Translations under genes and position numbers: made by a program
Origin: Phymatolithon calcareum
Lineage: Eukaryota > Rhodophyta > Florideophyceae > Hapalidiales
DNA: 64,000 bases
Direction: 5' to 3'
Assembly: GCA_977006965.1 (NCBI GenBank)
Contig: OZ345376.1
Coordinates: forward strand, 620,001 to 684,000
The notes under the pieces: generated by a model
Database searches by the model: none
What the model saw: the letters and a program-made list of their open reading frames with translations, nothing else
Told to the model about the DNA's origin: nothing
Shown here: positions 41,901 to 50,878 of the stretch, piece after piece
Layout of the letters: each line of letters begins with the position of its first letter
Position numbering within the stretch: position 1 is the first letter of the stretch

Positions 41901-42887
41901 TCCCACGATGGTACTGTTTGCTTGTGGGACGTTGACAACGGAAGAAGAATATGGACGTCTTCGAAATTACTCTGCCATGTGCGAGGGGTTGCATTTACCC
42001 GTAACGGAGAACGAGTAATATCAGCGTCGGGAGATGGAACGCTCCGCATTTGGGACACACGGCTGACGCAGGAAGGAGGAGAGCGCAGCGAAGCACAAAC
42101 CAGAGTTGTGCACTCGTTTGCTATGAGTCATGATGGCATGCGAGTTGCCACAGGGTATAAGGATGGTTATGTGCGTTTGTGGGATTGTCGGTCTGGGGAA
42201 CATATCGCTGCTGGATCAACAGGTCGCAGAGCAGTTAAGCATGTCGCCGCACTAAGTCCTGACGGCCGACATGTGGTTTTAGGCTCGTGGACCAGAGAGC
42301 CTTGGATGTATTGGCCGAAGGCCATTACCGAGAGTGGGGACATCATGGAAAGGCATGCACGAGGTGCAAGATGCGCTTCGTACAGCGCGGATGGTCATCG
42401 AATTATAACTGGATCGTTTGACAAGACGGTTCGCACATGGGACGCGAAGTCAAGTAAGCAGATCGGAGATCCACTGGAAGGGCACATAAAGCAACCTCGC
42501 GGCGTGTCTGAGAGTCATGATGGACGATACATTGTTTCTCGCGACCAGAATAGGGATACATTCATTTGGAATCGCACTACTCGAGTAATTGTTTGGAAAT
42601 CGGAAGAACAGAACATCAATACGAATGAGATCACTGATGAGCTAGCCAAGAAGATCATAGTCAACTGTGGCCAAGAGACACCAGTCCTTTGGCCGAAGTC
42701 GTTTCCGTCATACAACGGCGAAGTGTGGTGTACAAACAGCGCCGTGTACTCGATTGTGAATGGCGAAAAGACTCTACTGGCAACTTTTCCGTCCTCTATA
42801 CAGCATAAGAGATACAGCGCAAGTGGAAGGGTTCTTTTTGTGGCATTTCAAAGGGGAGGTGCAGCGATTTGTAATTTGAGAGTCTAA
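38928..42887 (+). CDS. NB-ARC/STAND ATPase with C-terminal WD40 repeats (Apaf-1-like layout)
   Basis: An intact, intron-free frame of 1319 residues. Residues 1-150 form a helical bundle (GIGLAVIAEARSIVISIQ, then IGEVERVLQ, then helices to about 148) resembling HeLo/MLKL/RPW8-type domains in style; this is a visual judgement. A Ser/Pro/Ala-rich linker follows (150-215). The NB-ARC-like ATPase has Walker A GMAGVGKS (228-235), Walker B CLFLVDDLW (311-319), a sensor-like MAISTRS (about 344-350) and the GLPL-like motif CGGLPIALSVAG (408-419). A helical region follows (about 430-740). At least eleven WD40 units then run from about 750 to 1225, for example TCLSFTADSKRIISGSRDKT with VMIWD, and ESVAFSPDGQQIVSGSHDGT with VCLWD, with one or two weaker ones to the end; this is enough for two beta-propellers. 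Apaf-1 and fungal/bacterial STAND proteins share this order: propellers sense a ligand, the ATPase oligomerises and the N-terminal domain executes. A cell-death or immune role is inference. Confidence 0.9.
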   Translation: MEVAGIGLAVIAEARSIVISIQTRIAQVKQAAETCRVLTENLDRLMRHIGEVERVLQNSPNVIPPGIALVFNETLTSIRDTLLSCNSTMADVCAKVFPSSRSVRAKLKSMVRRTVQITALNEAISSVQDQVKDASNQLLHLVSMLATAMKIDTREKANSPSTPDAVYHPEASAPAIPHTVSLDFDAKNATGEPGTPEAVLKFSILSTTSSTTIAAASGVMNPAYGVVGMAGVGKSIALQGLAKDEDIRKRFVDGIHYMSLGQGATVRIITEEICRIMSLTGAHTTAETVEKCSTLRDVVDLAVGWFTGRICLFLVDDLWPTDNCKTGYLSDLRQLLRESPESRMAISTRSVAIAHAAGFIVDFGARDPLGSVSLAIFMTHATGSVASDAYGQQASALSKSLSTILSICGGLPIALSVAGCSVALLVREHGDFDSACDAYAVQLGKQRADLGDEQGPEGTSLSAGILLSLHILEAEYLKLKNRNFPDVEYTISELYTSLCVLGHQAWVPISVLSRMWNIDEYSALAAVRLLCGLSLATLHYRRIESAGRKEAGVVLHDLHLDFCKRQAAKKRTSCLWHSKLLNGYLERPSDAVATVEPTDATDLFVRKLLAFEPRPWWSAAVPNDSYIHRNLCRHLLSANCGLELAAVLLDARWTHTRAHVGGILDLRADFETLLRQQMLPEDVKLSFEYILKAVHLSWGRIPEGLRSFQFQLCGRLLKLRTRWKCVNAYLSSIEGHTPMPYLVPVNSFFPDLRTAQILEIPVGSECFAVSRSACERYIAVGADCDVVVVNETTGDPMRRLKGHSKIVTCLSFTADSKRIISGSRDKTVMIWDWEASESPVVVLPHNCAVKGISVCRDGGRIFSACLDSTLRVWDANSGKQEEEFRQQRSVHSVAVCPDDRFIGFGLQNGTLAVLNRCTGEQVFEDIQAHKNVVTCVTFSANGRRLATGSCDKSVRVWNTDTWTGIGARFEGHEKAVESVAFSPDGQQIVSGSHDGTVCLWDVDNGRRIWTSSKLLCHVRGVAFTRNGERVISASGDGTLRIWDTRLTQEGGERSEAQTRVVHSFAMSHDGMRVATGYKDGYVRLWDCRSGEHIAAGSTGRRAVKHVAALSPDGRHVVLGSWTREPWMYWPKAITESGDIMERHARGARCASYSADGHRIITGSFDKTVRTWDAKSSKQIGDPLEGHIKQPRGVSESHDGRYIVSRDQNRDTFIWNRTTRVIVWKSEEQNINTNEITDELAKKIIVNCGQETPVLWPKSFPSYNGEVWCTNSAVYSIVNGEKTLLATFPSSIQHKRYSASGRVLFVAFQRGGAAICNLRV

Positions 42888-42891
42888 TAAA
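42886..42891 (+). terminator. Candidate poly(A) signal of the STAND gene
   Basis: AATAAA overlaps the TAA stop codon at 42885-42887. If used, the 3' UTR would be only 15-30 nt. A second AATAAA, which reads as a plus-strand signal, lies further on at about 43001. Confidence 0.4.
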
Positions 42892-42971
42892 GAATGCCAA
42901 ATAATGCCAGACCATATCTTGGCCTCGGAAACTAAACATTGTCTGATTAACTAGTTTAAAAACTAACTAAT

Positions 42972-43547
42972 CTATAAAATAAGTAAAGATATGTAAACTT
43001 TAATAAAAAACAAATGAGCTCGGCGACATAGTCGGCATCTAATCCGAGGAATCGCACTGACCGCGCGACGCCAAGCACCGACGCAGACCCGTCCCCCTAA
43101 GAATGGATCCGAGATTGCACGCCCGAACATATGGACAAGAAAGCGATCTCTTTTTTTAATCAAGCGAAAGAGAATATTGTTTAGGAATAGATCAAGGAAA
43201 TCAGAGACACTGTCGTTTCCGTTTTCTACAAGGTGTACATCATTTTGTGTGGCACTCCGAAAAGAGGACATATAACTTGAAGCAGTGGTTTTCCCATGAG
43301 AATATTTCGAATATCGTGTGTCATAGACTTTGGAATGTAATTGCACGGCGACAACGTCGGACGAACAGAACCGACCGTCCCGCTGGATTTGTAACGTTCG
43401 ATAAGAAACAGTACCGCTGTCGAGTTTGCAAAAGAAAGCTGCACCCTTGCGCCGCTGTTCCTCGACGCGGCGCCTTTCTTTCATTACAAACTTCGTCGGC
43501 TTCCGCAGAGCACCTACTTGGTGACGCTGGATACCAAAAAGAAGCAC
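42972..43547 (-). CDS. Hypothetical protein, 191 codons
   Basis: An open frame starting MLLFGIQRHQVGALRK with gene-like composition over the first 125 residues (YRTLQIQRDGRFCSSDVVAV, then VENGNDSVSDFLDLFLNNI) and a basic, Cys-containing C-terminus (IRCRLCRRAHLF). A plus-strand frame (43247-43807) with a CRVCKRK motif overlaps, so the strand is not certain. No family is recognised. It converges on the 3' end of the STAND gene. Confidence 0.25.
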   Translation of the reverse strand: MLLFGIQRHQVGALRKPTKFVMKERRRVEEQRRKGAAFFCKLDSGTVSYRTLQIQRDGRFCSSDVVAVQLHSKVYDTRYSKYSHGKTTASSYMSSFRSATQNDVHLVENGNDSVSDFLDLFLNNILFRLIKKRDRFLVHMFGRAISDPFLGGRVCVGAWRRAVSAIPRIRCRLCRRAHLFFIKVYISLLIL

Positions 43548-44312
43548 TATGGCATGTTGAATCCGCAGTCAAGACTAGGCATCACACCAAACTAGCAATG
43601 GTTATCAAGCCGCCGCTCTCACGTTTTGAAGGACCTCGCGGAGGAGACTGCGGGCGCAATTATGCTCACATCAGGGGCGGACCTAAACGACTAGATAAAT
43701 GGATGGCTTTTGGTTTCCTCTCATGCCTAATGACTGACTGCTGCCGATTCCAGTCAGTCAGATTTACGACCCTGCGGGGAAGAGAACAAAATAAGTCGAC
43801 TTTCTAAGGTGAATTGGAAACCAACTAATTTTTCACAGAATTCTTGATCCGGAGTAAGGTTTACAAATTTTGTAGTCCTAGCTGCGACACACATCTCCTT
43901 ATTCCCTTCTACTTCGGGATAATTTACAATCAGAACTCAAAACCCGCGTCCGGAATGCTGGAATAGAGCACATTCTGCCATACAACCAATTCGTTTGGTT
44001 TTTCTGAATGTGCTTGTAGATATCACTTTCCTAAATGGTTTCCAACCCGGGTCATCCCTTTGAAGGACGGCGGTTGAAGATTGGCTGCGTAGAAATGTAG
44101 ATGTTAAGCTCCCCGAAGCTCTGCACTTTGTGCGGCTTAGAGCTGTTGTGACGTCAAATACCACTTGTATCTGTTAAAGTCTACTGTAGCCGTAAGGATG
44201 GGGAGTTGCTCGACAACTCCGAAACCTGCATTAAAGAAGAAGAAGATGCCACTTTCCATTCTTTCAAAAGAACGGAAACTCACTTTTACAAAATAATAAG
44301 GAGATGTGTATC

Positions 44313-44437
44313 GTAAGCTGGGATAACAAATGTAACTAAACGCAAGCGAATTAGGCCGGAAGGCGGACCCCGAGGGACTGTTGTACCCACGAGGCCCAGG
44401 TACGAGTATGTTTTACACCTTTGTTATCCCGGCTTAC
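44313..44437. mobile_element. MITE-like element, 125 bp
   Basis: The left end GTAAGCTGGGATAACAAA and the right end (reverse complement GTAAGCCGGGATAACAAA) differ at one base. The inner sequence is GC-rich and non-coding. Size and terminal inverted repeats fit a miniature element; no target duplication is clear. Confidence 0.5.
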
Positions 44438-44790
44438 AGTGCACACACGACTTGCTTTTGTAGGCGCTAGCAAGCACACTGTTTCCGAAATACAAGTTTG
44501 TCGCCAATGGATTGGATTGGATTTCGGTTTACTTGATCCAATTTGTCGACCCCGACTTCTCGTGTCTTCTCCTTTAATCGATGAGCTAACGATATCAAAA
44601 GTCCTCTAGATTTCAGCGTTCACGTGCTGGCAGGAAGAATCTGTGTTGCAGCAGCACGTGTGCACCATGGTTACTTAGCAACATGGAGCAGACCAATATT
44701 ATTTTTATGAAATGGGGTACGTGATTCAATAGCAATTGCAACACCAATACTGAAAAATGAAGGCCATAAAAAGTGCAAGAAATTTCAGTT

Positions 44791-44852
44791 CTGAATTATA
44801 TTCTTTTATCTAAAGATAATAAAATATCTCTTCATAAAAGAATATAATTCAG
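44791..44852. repeat. Perfect 19-bp inverted repeat, 24-base loop
   Basis: CTGAATTATATTCTTTTAT at 44791-44809 and its exact complement at 44834-44852. AT-rich, stable enough to extrude or fold in RNA; no neighbouring gene explains it. Confidence 0.55.
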
Positions 44853-45355
44853 GCCCACATTCGCGATGTCTTAACGCAAGCGGTTAATCACTATTGTGCT
44901 CCAGGCACTATGCATTGCCGACGGGCCACCTGCTGATCCCAATAACTTTTGTTCTCCTTAAGATAAAACAGGGCTTCTAGCTATAACGGTGTCATCTTCT
45001 TGAGACTGCTCGTTAGGATGCTCTTGGCCACTGACCAAAGCCTGTCAGCTTCGGCTTTTAATCCAAGAGCAAAGTCGCAATTCATGTACGCCAAGCATTC
45101 TCCGAAAAAATTTCACTCATAAGTCCTGTACCTCCGCGCTGTATTTCGACAGCGTCGACGAGTGCACAGGTACAATGCTCTGGAGTTGTAGCCAGATTAT
45201 CGATCAGGTGCAAGTAGTTTGCAATAACTATTGCAAAAGCAACCGTTTAGACCATTTCAGGCTTTATTGCAATAAATTGCAAATAGAAACAATAAAATAA
45301 TTTTTTACGACTCCTGCTTTGCAAACACAGAAATCTCTCGTCGTCATTGTGTTGC

Positions 45356-45361
45356 TTTATT
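45356..45361 (-). terminator. Candidate poly(A) signal downstream of the RBR gene
   Basis: AATAAA on the minus strand, about 150 bp beyond the RBR stop and immediately after the stop of a second minus-strand frame (45357-45626). Another AATAAA follows near 45268. Confidence 0.35.
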
Positions 45362-45507
45362 TCACTTGATCCCGTCGACTTGCACAGCCGTCCAGCATGA
45401 TATCTAAGATATCTATCGCAGCTTTTGAGGAAAAAATCGATTCCATCTGGTCAGATCTACTCTCCACAGTACAGACCTGACTCTTGATTTGCGCCTCATT
45501 GCGCACA

Positions 45508-46500
45508 CTATTCATAAAGCTGGCATGATCGTTTATGCGCCGTGTTTCCCTTTGCCCTGATTCCGTTACGACCACTGTACAGCGCCAGACAAATCCAACA
45601 AAACTCTGTGCCACATCCACCGCCACTTCTCGTACGACAAGTCATATGATTGCAACCTCCATTCTGCTCAATAGCAATTTTGCAAGAAGGGCATCGTCTG
45701 AACTTTTTGCTCTGCAATAGTCGCATGGAAGCAACCTCCTCAGTTGCCTTGTATTGTTTATCGTATTGCGAACAAGTCCAGCCAGAGTGCCATGAACAGC
45801 GATGCTTGAAGCATGTCTTCGTCCTGCACGCATTACATATCATTATGGGAGCGCGATCGCCGTTCGCGTGTAGCTGACCCGCCCCACATTGTGGCCTCGA
45901 ACACCATCGGAATTCGGAATCTCTCGCCATAGTCTGTATCATCAGCATTTTATCGTAAGCTTCGAAAGTGGCTTTGTCGGCATAACGTCTGATGTCCCGG
46001 TATTCGAATATAGCATTACATCCTGCGCTTATGCAGGTGATTTCTTGAGCTCTTCCTTTGCCGATCACCTCCTCCTTGATAAAACTTTCCAAACAGTCGT
46101 TACAAGCCTCGCTTTTATGAGAGCAGAGTCTAGTTATTTTCGTCGTCTGAATTCTTCTCCTGTCTTCACAGCATATGCTGCATATACCTTTGTTCGCCGG
46201 CCGGTCTCCCGAGCGAGCATTGCGCTCGGACGTTCCACTTTTAGGATCTTCGGCTATGCCAACGTTAGCATGTGTTCTCCTTGAAGGTGGTGAATGTTAA
46301 GTGGGGTAAAGTCCTTCGGAAAGAATCGCTGTAGACTCTGGAACAGCTTGAGAATGCATGGAAGCGTTTGGTGTAGAATTGGAACCGCGAGACTGATTCC
46401 GAAGAGCACACCAACGTCGGAGTTTGTGGGCTTGAACGTATTGGATGTAGTTGCGAAGTTTGTCAAAGTACTTTGACACGTCAACAACGCAGTGTGCCAT
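45508..46500 (-). CDS. RBR-type E3 ubiquitin ligase (RING1-IBR-RING2), 5' part uncertain
   Basis: The frame from about 46296 to 45508 gives a near-complete RBR module. RING1 is GICSICCEDRR with CSHKSEACNDCLESF and TCISAGC. The IBR is FRWCSRPQCGAGQLH with MICNACRTKTCFKHR and HSGWTCSQY. RING2 is RCPSCKIAIEQNGGCNHMTC with GGGCGTEFCWIC. The GGCNHMTC Cys is the catalytic thioester Cys of RBR ligases, which take ubiquitin from E2 in RING1 and pass it through this Cys to substrate. No ATG lies between RING1 and the TAA at 46299-46297. The same frame is open further upstream to ATG 46500 (MAHCVVDVSKYFDKLRNY), so either a short intron removes the TAA (CTTAAC followed by a TTCAAG acceptor is present) or the gene is broken. 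Substrates are unknown. Confidence 0.75.
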
Positions 46501-46504
46501 TGTG

Positions 46505-46999
46505 AGACTGTGTGTGCATCAGGAAAGAATATACTCCCAGTACTTATACCAGGCGAACAAGCTGTTTTTTCGAGTAAATCGTAGGCGTGCTCATTGGAAG
46601 CACATGCCACACTGGGCAGTACACCAATCTTATTCTTCGAAATCTCGCGTCTCCAATAGTTAAACGAATATGACGCACAAGCACCGCATGGTGCGCCAAG
46701 TGTTACTGCCATGTGTGAAACCAACTCCCGAGTAGCGCTTCAGCGAGGTGTCCCGCCGAAATGTACAAATAGCTCTTCATATTGCACAGGATAGAAGGGA
46801 ATTGAGAAAACATACCGTCGAGGCCGTACTGACCTCACCTGGGGAAAATGCAGAATACAATGCAATACAATGAGGCTGCATTTCTACACTTGGGATCGTG
46901 GTGACACTCTGGCACATGATTATAGCTTTGAATCGGGCGAGCTTACCATCCGGATCTTATCCATAACGGATTGACCCGCCACCAAATCATTTTTTTCCT
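46505..46999. other. Intergenic between RBR gene and LINE copy D
   Basis: A minus frame at 46254-46724 overlaps the RBR upstream region and has no domain; it may be leader sequence. Nothing else is recognised. Confidence 0.25.
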
Positions 47000-49930
47000 T
47001 TCAAGTTTATTTAAAAGCCCCACAGACTTCCGAAGATATGGGTATTGCTTCCTCTGATGCTACCTACCTTTGCGTAGCTCACGAAACGTCCACCAGTATG
47101 GCGGACGGGAAAACTCAGGACTCAAAGTAGTCCTATCTCAGTCCTCTACGGGATTGTTGGTGCTTGGACTCGACCACTTTTTGCCTTGCATTCTGCGGAT
47201 TAATACAGGCCTTCTTCGTTCTCCATGCGTTCTATGAGTGTCTTGCTAAATAGTAAGAGCTCATCTAGCGCCTTTTCTGTTTCCAGTCGTTTTTCTGCTT
47301 CGAGTTCGTACCCTGCTAGCGTGCGTTCAAGGGTCTCCGTATGCTCTCTGGCTCTGGTGCCGAATTCTTCAGTCATACTTGTTGTTGACACCTGTGGGAA
47401 TCTGCCACAGGCATACTGCAACGCGAGTTCTGTGCTTCACCTTGGGGAACTTGATGATTACTGGTGATTCTCTTATCTTGTCGTATGGTATCTTTCTTTT
47501 CCGCTTCGATTCTAGGCGGTCTCCTTCCATTTCCAGAAATTTCGATCGAAGTGTTTGCGAAGATTGATTTGTTTGGATATGCTTTACAGCTTCACCGAAC
47601 GGCTCTCTGGTCTCCATCGCGGCGATATCTTTCCTCGTGTACTGCCATTCATGGTTGTTTCTTCTTTCGGGCACTTCATTTGAATACATACGTTCTTTCG
47701 CCTTGTTCCTTCTCAGCATTTTGAAGGCCAAGATTTCTCGTCGATGTGCGGCCGCCTGGATCCGGCACAGGAGACGGAGCCTATCCGTCCTTCCTCGGGC
47801 CAGTGGCACGAAAACTTGATTGAAGAATGTTGCTTCTACTTCCTTGACGGCATTTTGTACGTCTTCTGTCCAGGGCGTTAAGTGCATTGCGTACTCCCAG
47901 CGTGGCTGTACTAGTGCCTTGTATATCTGAATACACTTCTGTATACTCAGCCCTTTCTTGAACACTCCCAGTGTACGCAACTCGTACGCGGCCGTCCTTG
48001 CTTTCTTTAGTCGTTGCATCATTAACGTATCCGTGACTCCTTCGGGGTCTAAGGATACTCCAAGGTACGTGACCTCCGGAACTTGTGCTAGTACCTTGTT
48101 CGCTAGCTTGAATGTCTTGCCCAATGTTTCCTCTGATTCGAGGACTTCGCTTCGTCTGCAAAGAGGATAGCCGGTACTTCAGCCCAGGTTTTTGATGCCC
48201 GGCTCATTCGCTCTGCGAATTCATCCATTAAGATGTTGTAGAGGCTTGGACTGAGAGGGGACCCTTGTGTGACCCCCCTGTCCACTAGAAACCAGTTCCT
48301 GTTCGCATCACCAATTGTTGCTACCCAGGATGGTGTCAAGAACGCCTCGGCCATTGCGCAGATCTCCTTGGGCAGTACTTGTCTCATTCTGTTCACTAAG
48401 TATACTCACGGTACTGTGTCGTAGGCAGCCTTAAGGTCCAGTACTGCTACACATCTCTGATCCTCTTTTAATAGCTCAGTAGCTCTTAGAATGGCCAGTT
48501 CAGTGCTCTTCCCCTTTTGGAACCCAAGCTGATACGAGTGGTTTGAGTTTACTGTGCGCAGCTTCATATCAATAGCTGTCTCAATAATTTTCCTTGCGTG
48601 GCTCAGCAAGGAAATCGGTCGGTAGTTTCCGGGGTCCTCGTGTGCTCCCTTCTTGTGTATTGGGACGAGGAGCGCTTTCTGCCAGTGCAGAGGCGTGTCT
48701 CCACAACTCCCGCAGGCCTCCCACAAGGCTGTAAGCACTTCGGCGTTGAGCGATATATCGACTTTTAGCATTTCAGCCTTCACCTCGTCTAAGCCTGGTG
48801 CCTTTCCGTTTGGTGCTTTACGGAGAGCCGCTTCAATTTTTGTCCTCATGTCCTCCGTGCAGGAGAATTTTCTTAGTCCGTGCTGCCACTTTTCGGTGCT
48901 ATGGCATGTCGCTGAGATATGGCCTGAGAATTTAGCGCAATTCATGGGGCTTCCTGTCATCTCGTTTCTTAGCTTTCTTCTTCGAATTTTCTTTTTCATC
49001 TTGGCAAGTTGCTTCAAAGCCGCTGGTCCATCCTTCTCATCGAGCTCGGCAATGTATTCTTGATACTTCTTTTTCTTCCTCTTGTTCACCAAGGTTCTGT
49101 TTGGTACTTACACTCGTGGTAACGACCCCAGTCTTCCTGTGATTGGGATGATCTGGCTTTCCGGTAAAGTTTCTTTTGCTTCAGTGCCATTTTGTCGAGC
49201 TCTGTATTCCAAAATGACTTACAGCATGCCGGTGTGCGTTTTCTAGTTCTCCACGGATCACACCAGGTTTTAACAAGTCTTTTGTACCCCTGGTGTAGAT
49301 CTCTTACATTGTTGCATTTTTTGAGGTCTTCTATGACTCCGGGAATGCCTTTTTGGTACTTACGAAGCGCGACTTCTTTCTTGGATTCTTTCTTGACTTT
49401 CCTCCGAGGTCCACAATCTCCCTCTAGATATGGGATACCGATTCGGGGGAGGTATTTCCCTTGATGTCCTCAATGAGACTACGCATTCGTTCCTTGATTT
49501 CATTTTTCCTTTGTGTGTCATCTCGGTCTCTTACACTGATTGGTCGCTTATACTAGTTCGGGTCACGATCTTGCCGGCTTCTAAGGCGCGTGCATACAGG
49601 CCTGTGCTGTGTAGCCCTTGTCCATATGTCTTCTGGAGAGTTCAGCGCGGATATTGTTATTCTTTCTGTGACGAAGAAGTCGATATTGCTCCCATACTTC
49701 TTCGTCTGGAATGTCGGTCCTTTGCTTGCTCTTATGTCCCATCCTTTTCTTTCTGCCCACTGGACGAGTTGGTTGCCCCTTCTGTTTGACTGTCTGTCCC
49801 ACAGCTTGTGTCTTGCGTTCCAGTCACCACAGATGATGGCTTGACCCCTTGCATGCCTGTTGATTAGTTGGAGGCATTTGTCGGTTTCCTGACGAGTGGA
49901 CCTTGGTGACATGTACCGCCGCGAAATCAT
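47000..49930 (-). mobile_element. LINE family 1, longest copy D (endonuclease part, RT, C-terminus)
   Basis: Reads on the minus strand. Near 49970-49560 is the C-terminal part of an APE-type endonuclease (CGDWNARHKLWD, then GPTFQTKKYGSNIDFFV and HRPV). An Arg/Lys-rich linker follows, then RT with NGKAPGLDEVKAEMLK, NYRPISLLSHARKIIETAI, LGFQKGKSTELAILRATEL, VLDLKAAYDTVP (then a TGA), DRGVTQGSPLSPSLYNILM and AILFADE. After FADE about 45 codons present in copy B are deleted, and the frame resumes in another phase at SEVLESEE, then VTYLGVSLDPEG, RWEYAMHLTPWTEDVQ, KIPYDKIRESPVI and EKALDELLLFSKTLIERM. The 3' tail is GCTTTTAAATAAACTTGAAA. The 5' part is lost at about 49.93 kb where repeat X begins. 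It is not active: stop, frameshifts and loss of one catalytic Asp region. Confidence 0.85.
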
Positions 49931-50165
49931 GCTCGACGCTGTTGAGGGCTTAATTGAGCTGGTCGAGCTCCAACGCACTTTATCACCATTGCAGATAGGC
50001 CCTGACGTGGAAGATGCGTGCAAACGATTCAGACGTGCACTCGTTTGTAGAGAAAAACGAATCAAGTAGATCATGAATGACCAAACTACGCGACTTTAGA
50101 AAAGTTGCTACTCCTAGGTGAGGCAAGCTTTGCGATCTGTTTAAATAAATCCTCGCATATCGTCC
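49930..50165 (+). repeat. Repeat family X, copy 4
   Basis: The plus frame MLDAVEGLIELVELQRTLS, PDVEDACKRFRRALVCREK and the tail GCTACTCCTAGGTGAGGC with AAATAAATCCTCGCATATCG match the 36.2-kb copy. It abuts the truncated 5' end of LINE copy D on the opposite strand. Confidence 0.55.
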
Positions 50166-50169
50166 AGGA

Positions 50170-50530
50170 CAAGGGATGAAGGAATAGCAGTATGCAAGCA
50201 AATACGGGGAAGGGATGGATTTGCAGCCTCGGGAGAATGTTGCGGACCGTCTGCCTGGATATTGATCACATTTCGATACATGTGAGACGCAGCGACTGCA
50301 AGGGCGCTCTTCACCACTTCTACAGTGTGTCATAGAGTGGTGGTGAAGAAGGCTCTTCTGTGCGTGCATGCCGCGATATCCCTGTGGGCCGGGAACCCGA
50401 AGGATTGGCTGCCCTGAAAGAAGATGCCAGATTAGCGCTCATTGGTTGTATAGCTGCTCAGAACATGATTGACACTCATTCCTATTGAGAGAAATGGTCC
50501 ACTAGGGAGCTCATTTCTAGTGTTCAGTTG
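50170..50530. other. Short non-coding stretch
   Basis: No gene or repeat is recognised between repeat X and LINE fragment F. Confidence 0.3.
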
Positions 50531-50534
50531 AGCT

Positions 50535-50805
50535 CTCTTTGACTTTGGCGAACTTTGGGGAGCTGGCGGAGAAGAGCCTGGACACACTGAAACAAAACCT
50601 CACGAGACCAAGACTAACCGCAACAGCTGAGGAGGAAACGATGCATGCAATGAACAAATTATTGGAGTTAGAGATTATAATGACCGAGGAGATGCGTGTA
50701 TGAGGAAACTTTATTGGAAAGGAAGCATAGCACACGGGAAGCTGCTCTGGTGTCGGAACTACTGGCCTTGAGGGCTTCTATAATAAAAAAACTTACAATT
50801 TCCCC
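50535..50805 (+). mobile_element. LINE 3' fragment F (copy-B subfamily)
   Basis: The coding end FGELAEKSLDTLKQNLTR, then KLLELEIIMTEEMRV and stop, parallels copy B (FGEVAEKSLETLQRNLTR, then RLLELGIIMTAEMIV). The UTR words GGGAAGCTGCTCTGGTGTC and TTGAGGGCTTCT are shared, and the end is AATAAAAAAACTTACAAT. Confidence 0.75.
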
Positions 50806-50878
50806 TTTGACTTTGGCGCCCTTCTGTGCCACAGACTTGAACCGAAAAAGTATTGCATTTAGACTAAAAAGATGTTGC

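Larger units (their letters stand above)
43810..45350. other. Intergenic with a small TIR element and a hairpin
   Basis: No gene is supported. The 125-bp inverted-repeat element at 44313-44437 and the hairpin at 44791-44852 are listed separately. The sequence around 45190-45310 is AT-rich with repeated TTGCAATAA words. Confidence 0.3.

Noticed and set aside
39068-42715. Minus-strand open frames of 60-140 codons under the STAND gene
   Set aside because: They are antisense to a 1319-residue frame with unmistakable domains; WD40-coding DNA commonly gives such shadows.
45357-45626. 89-codon minus frame overlapping the RBR 3' end
   Set aside because: Its first part is a frame-shifted reading of RING2. 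The remainder might be a real 3' extension because AATAAA follows its stop, but there is no domain or splice evidence.
47225-49844. Plus-strand frames at 47.2-49.8 kb
   Set aside because: They are complements of LINE copy D, whose RT motifs are clear on the minus strand.
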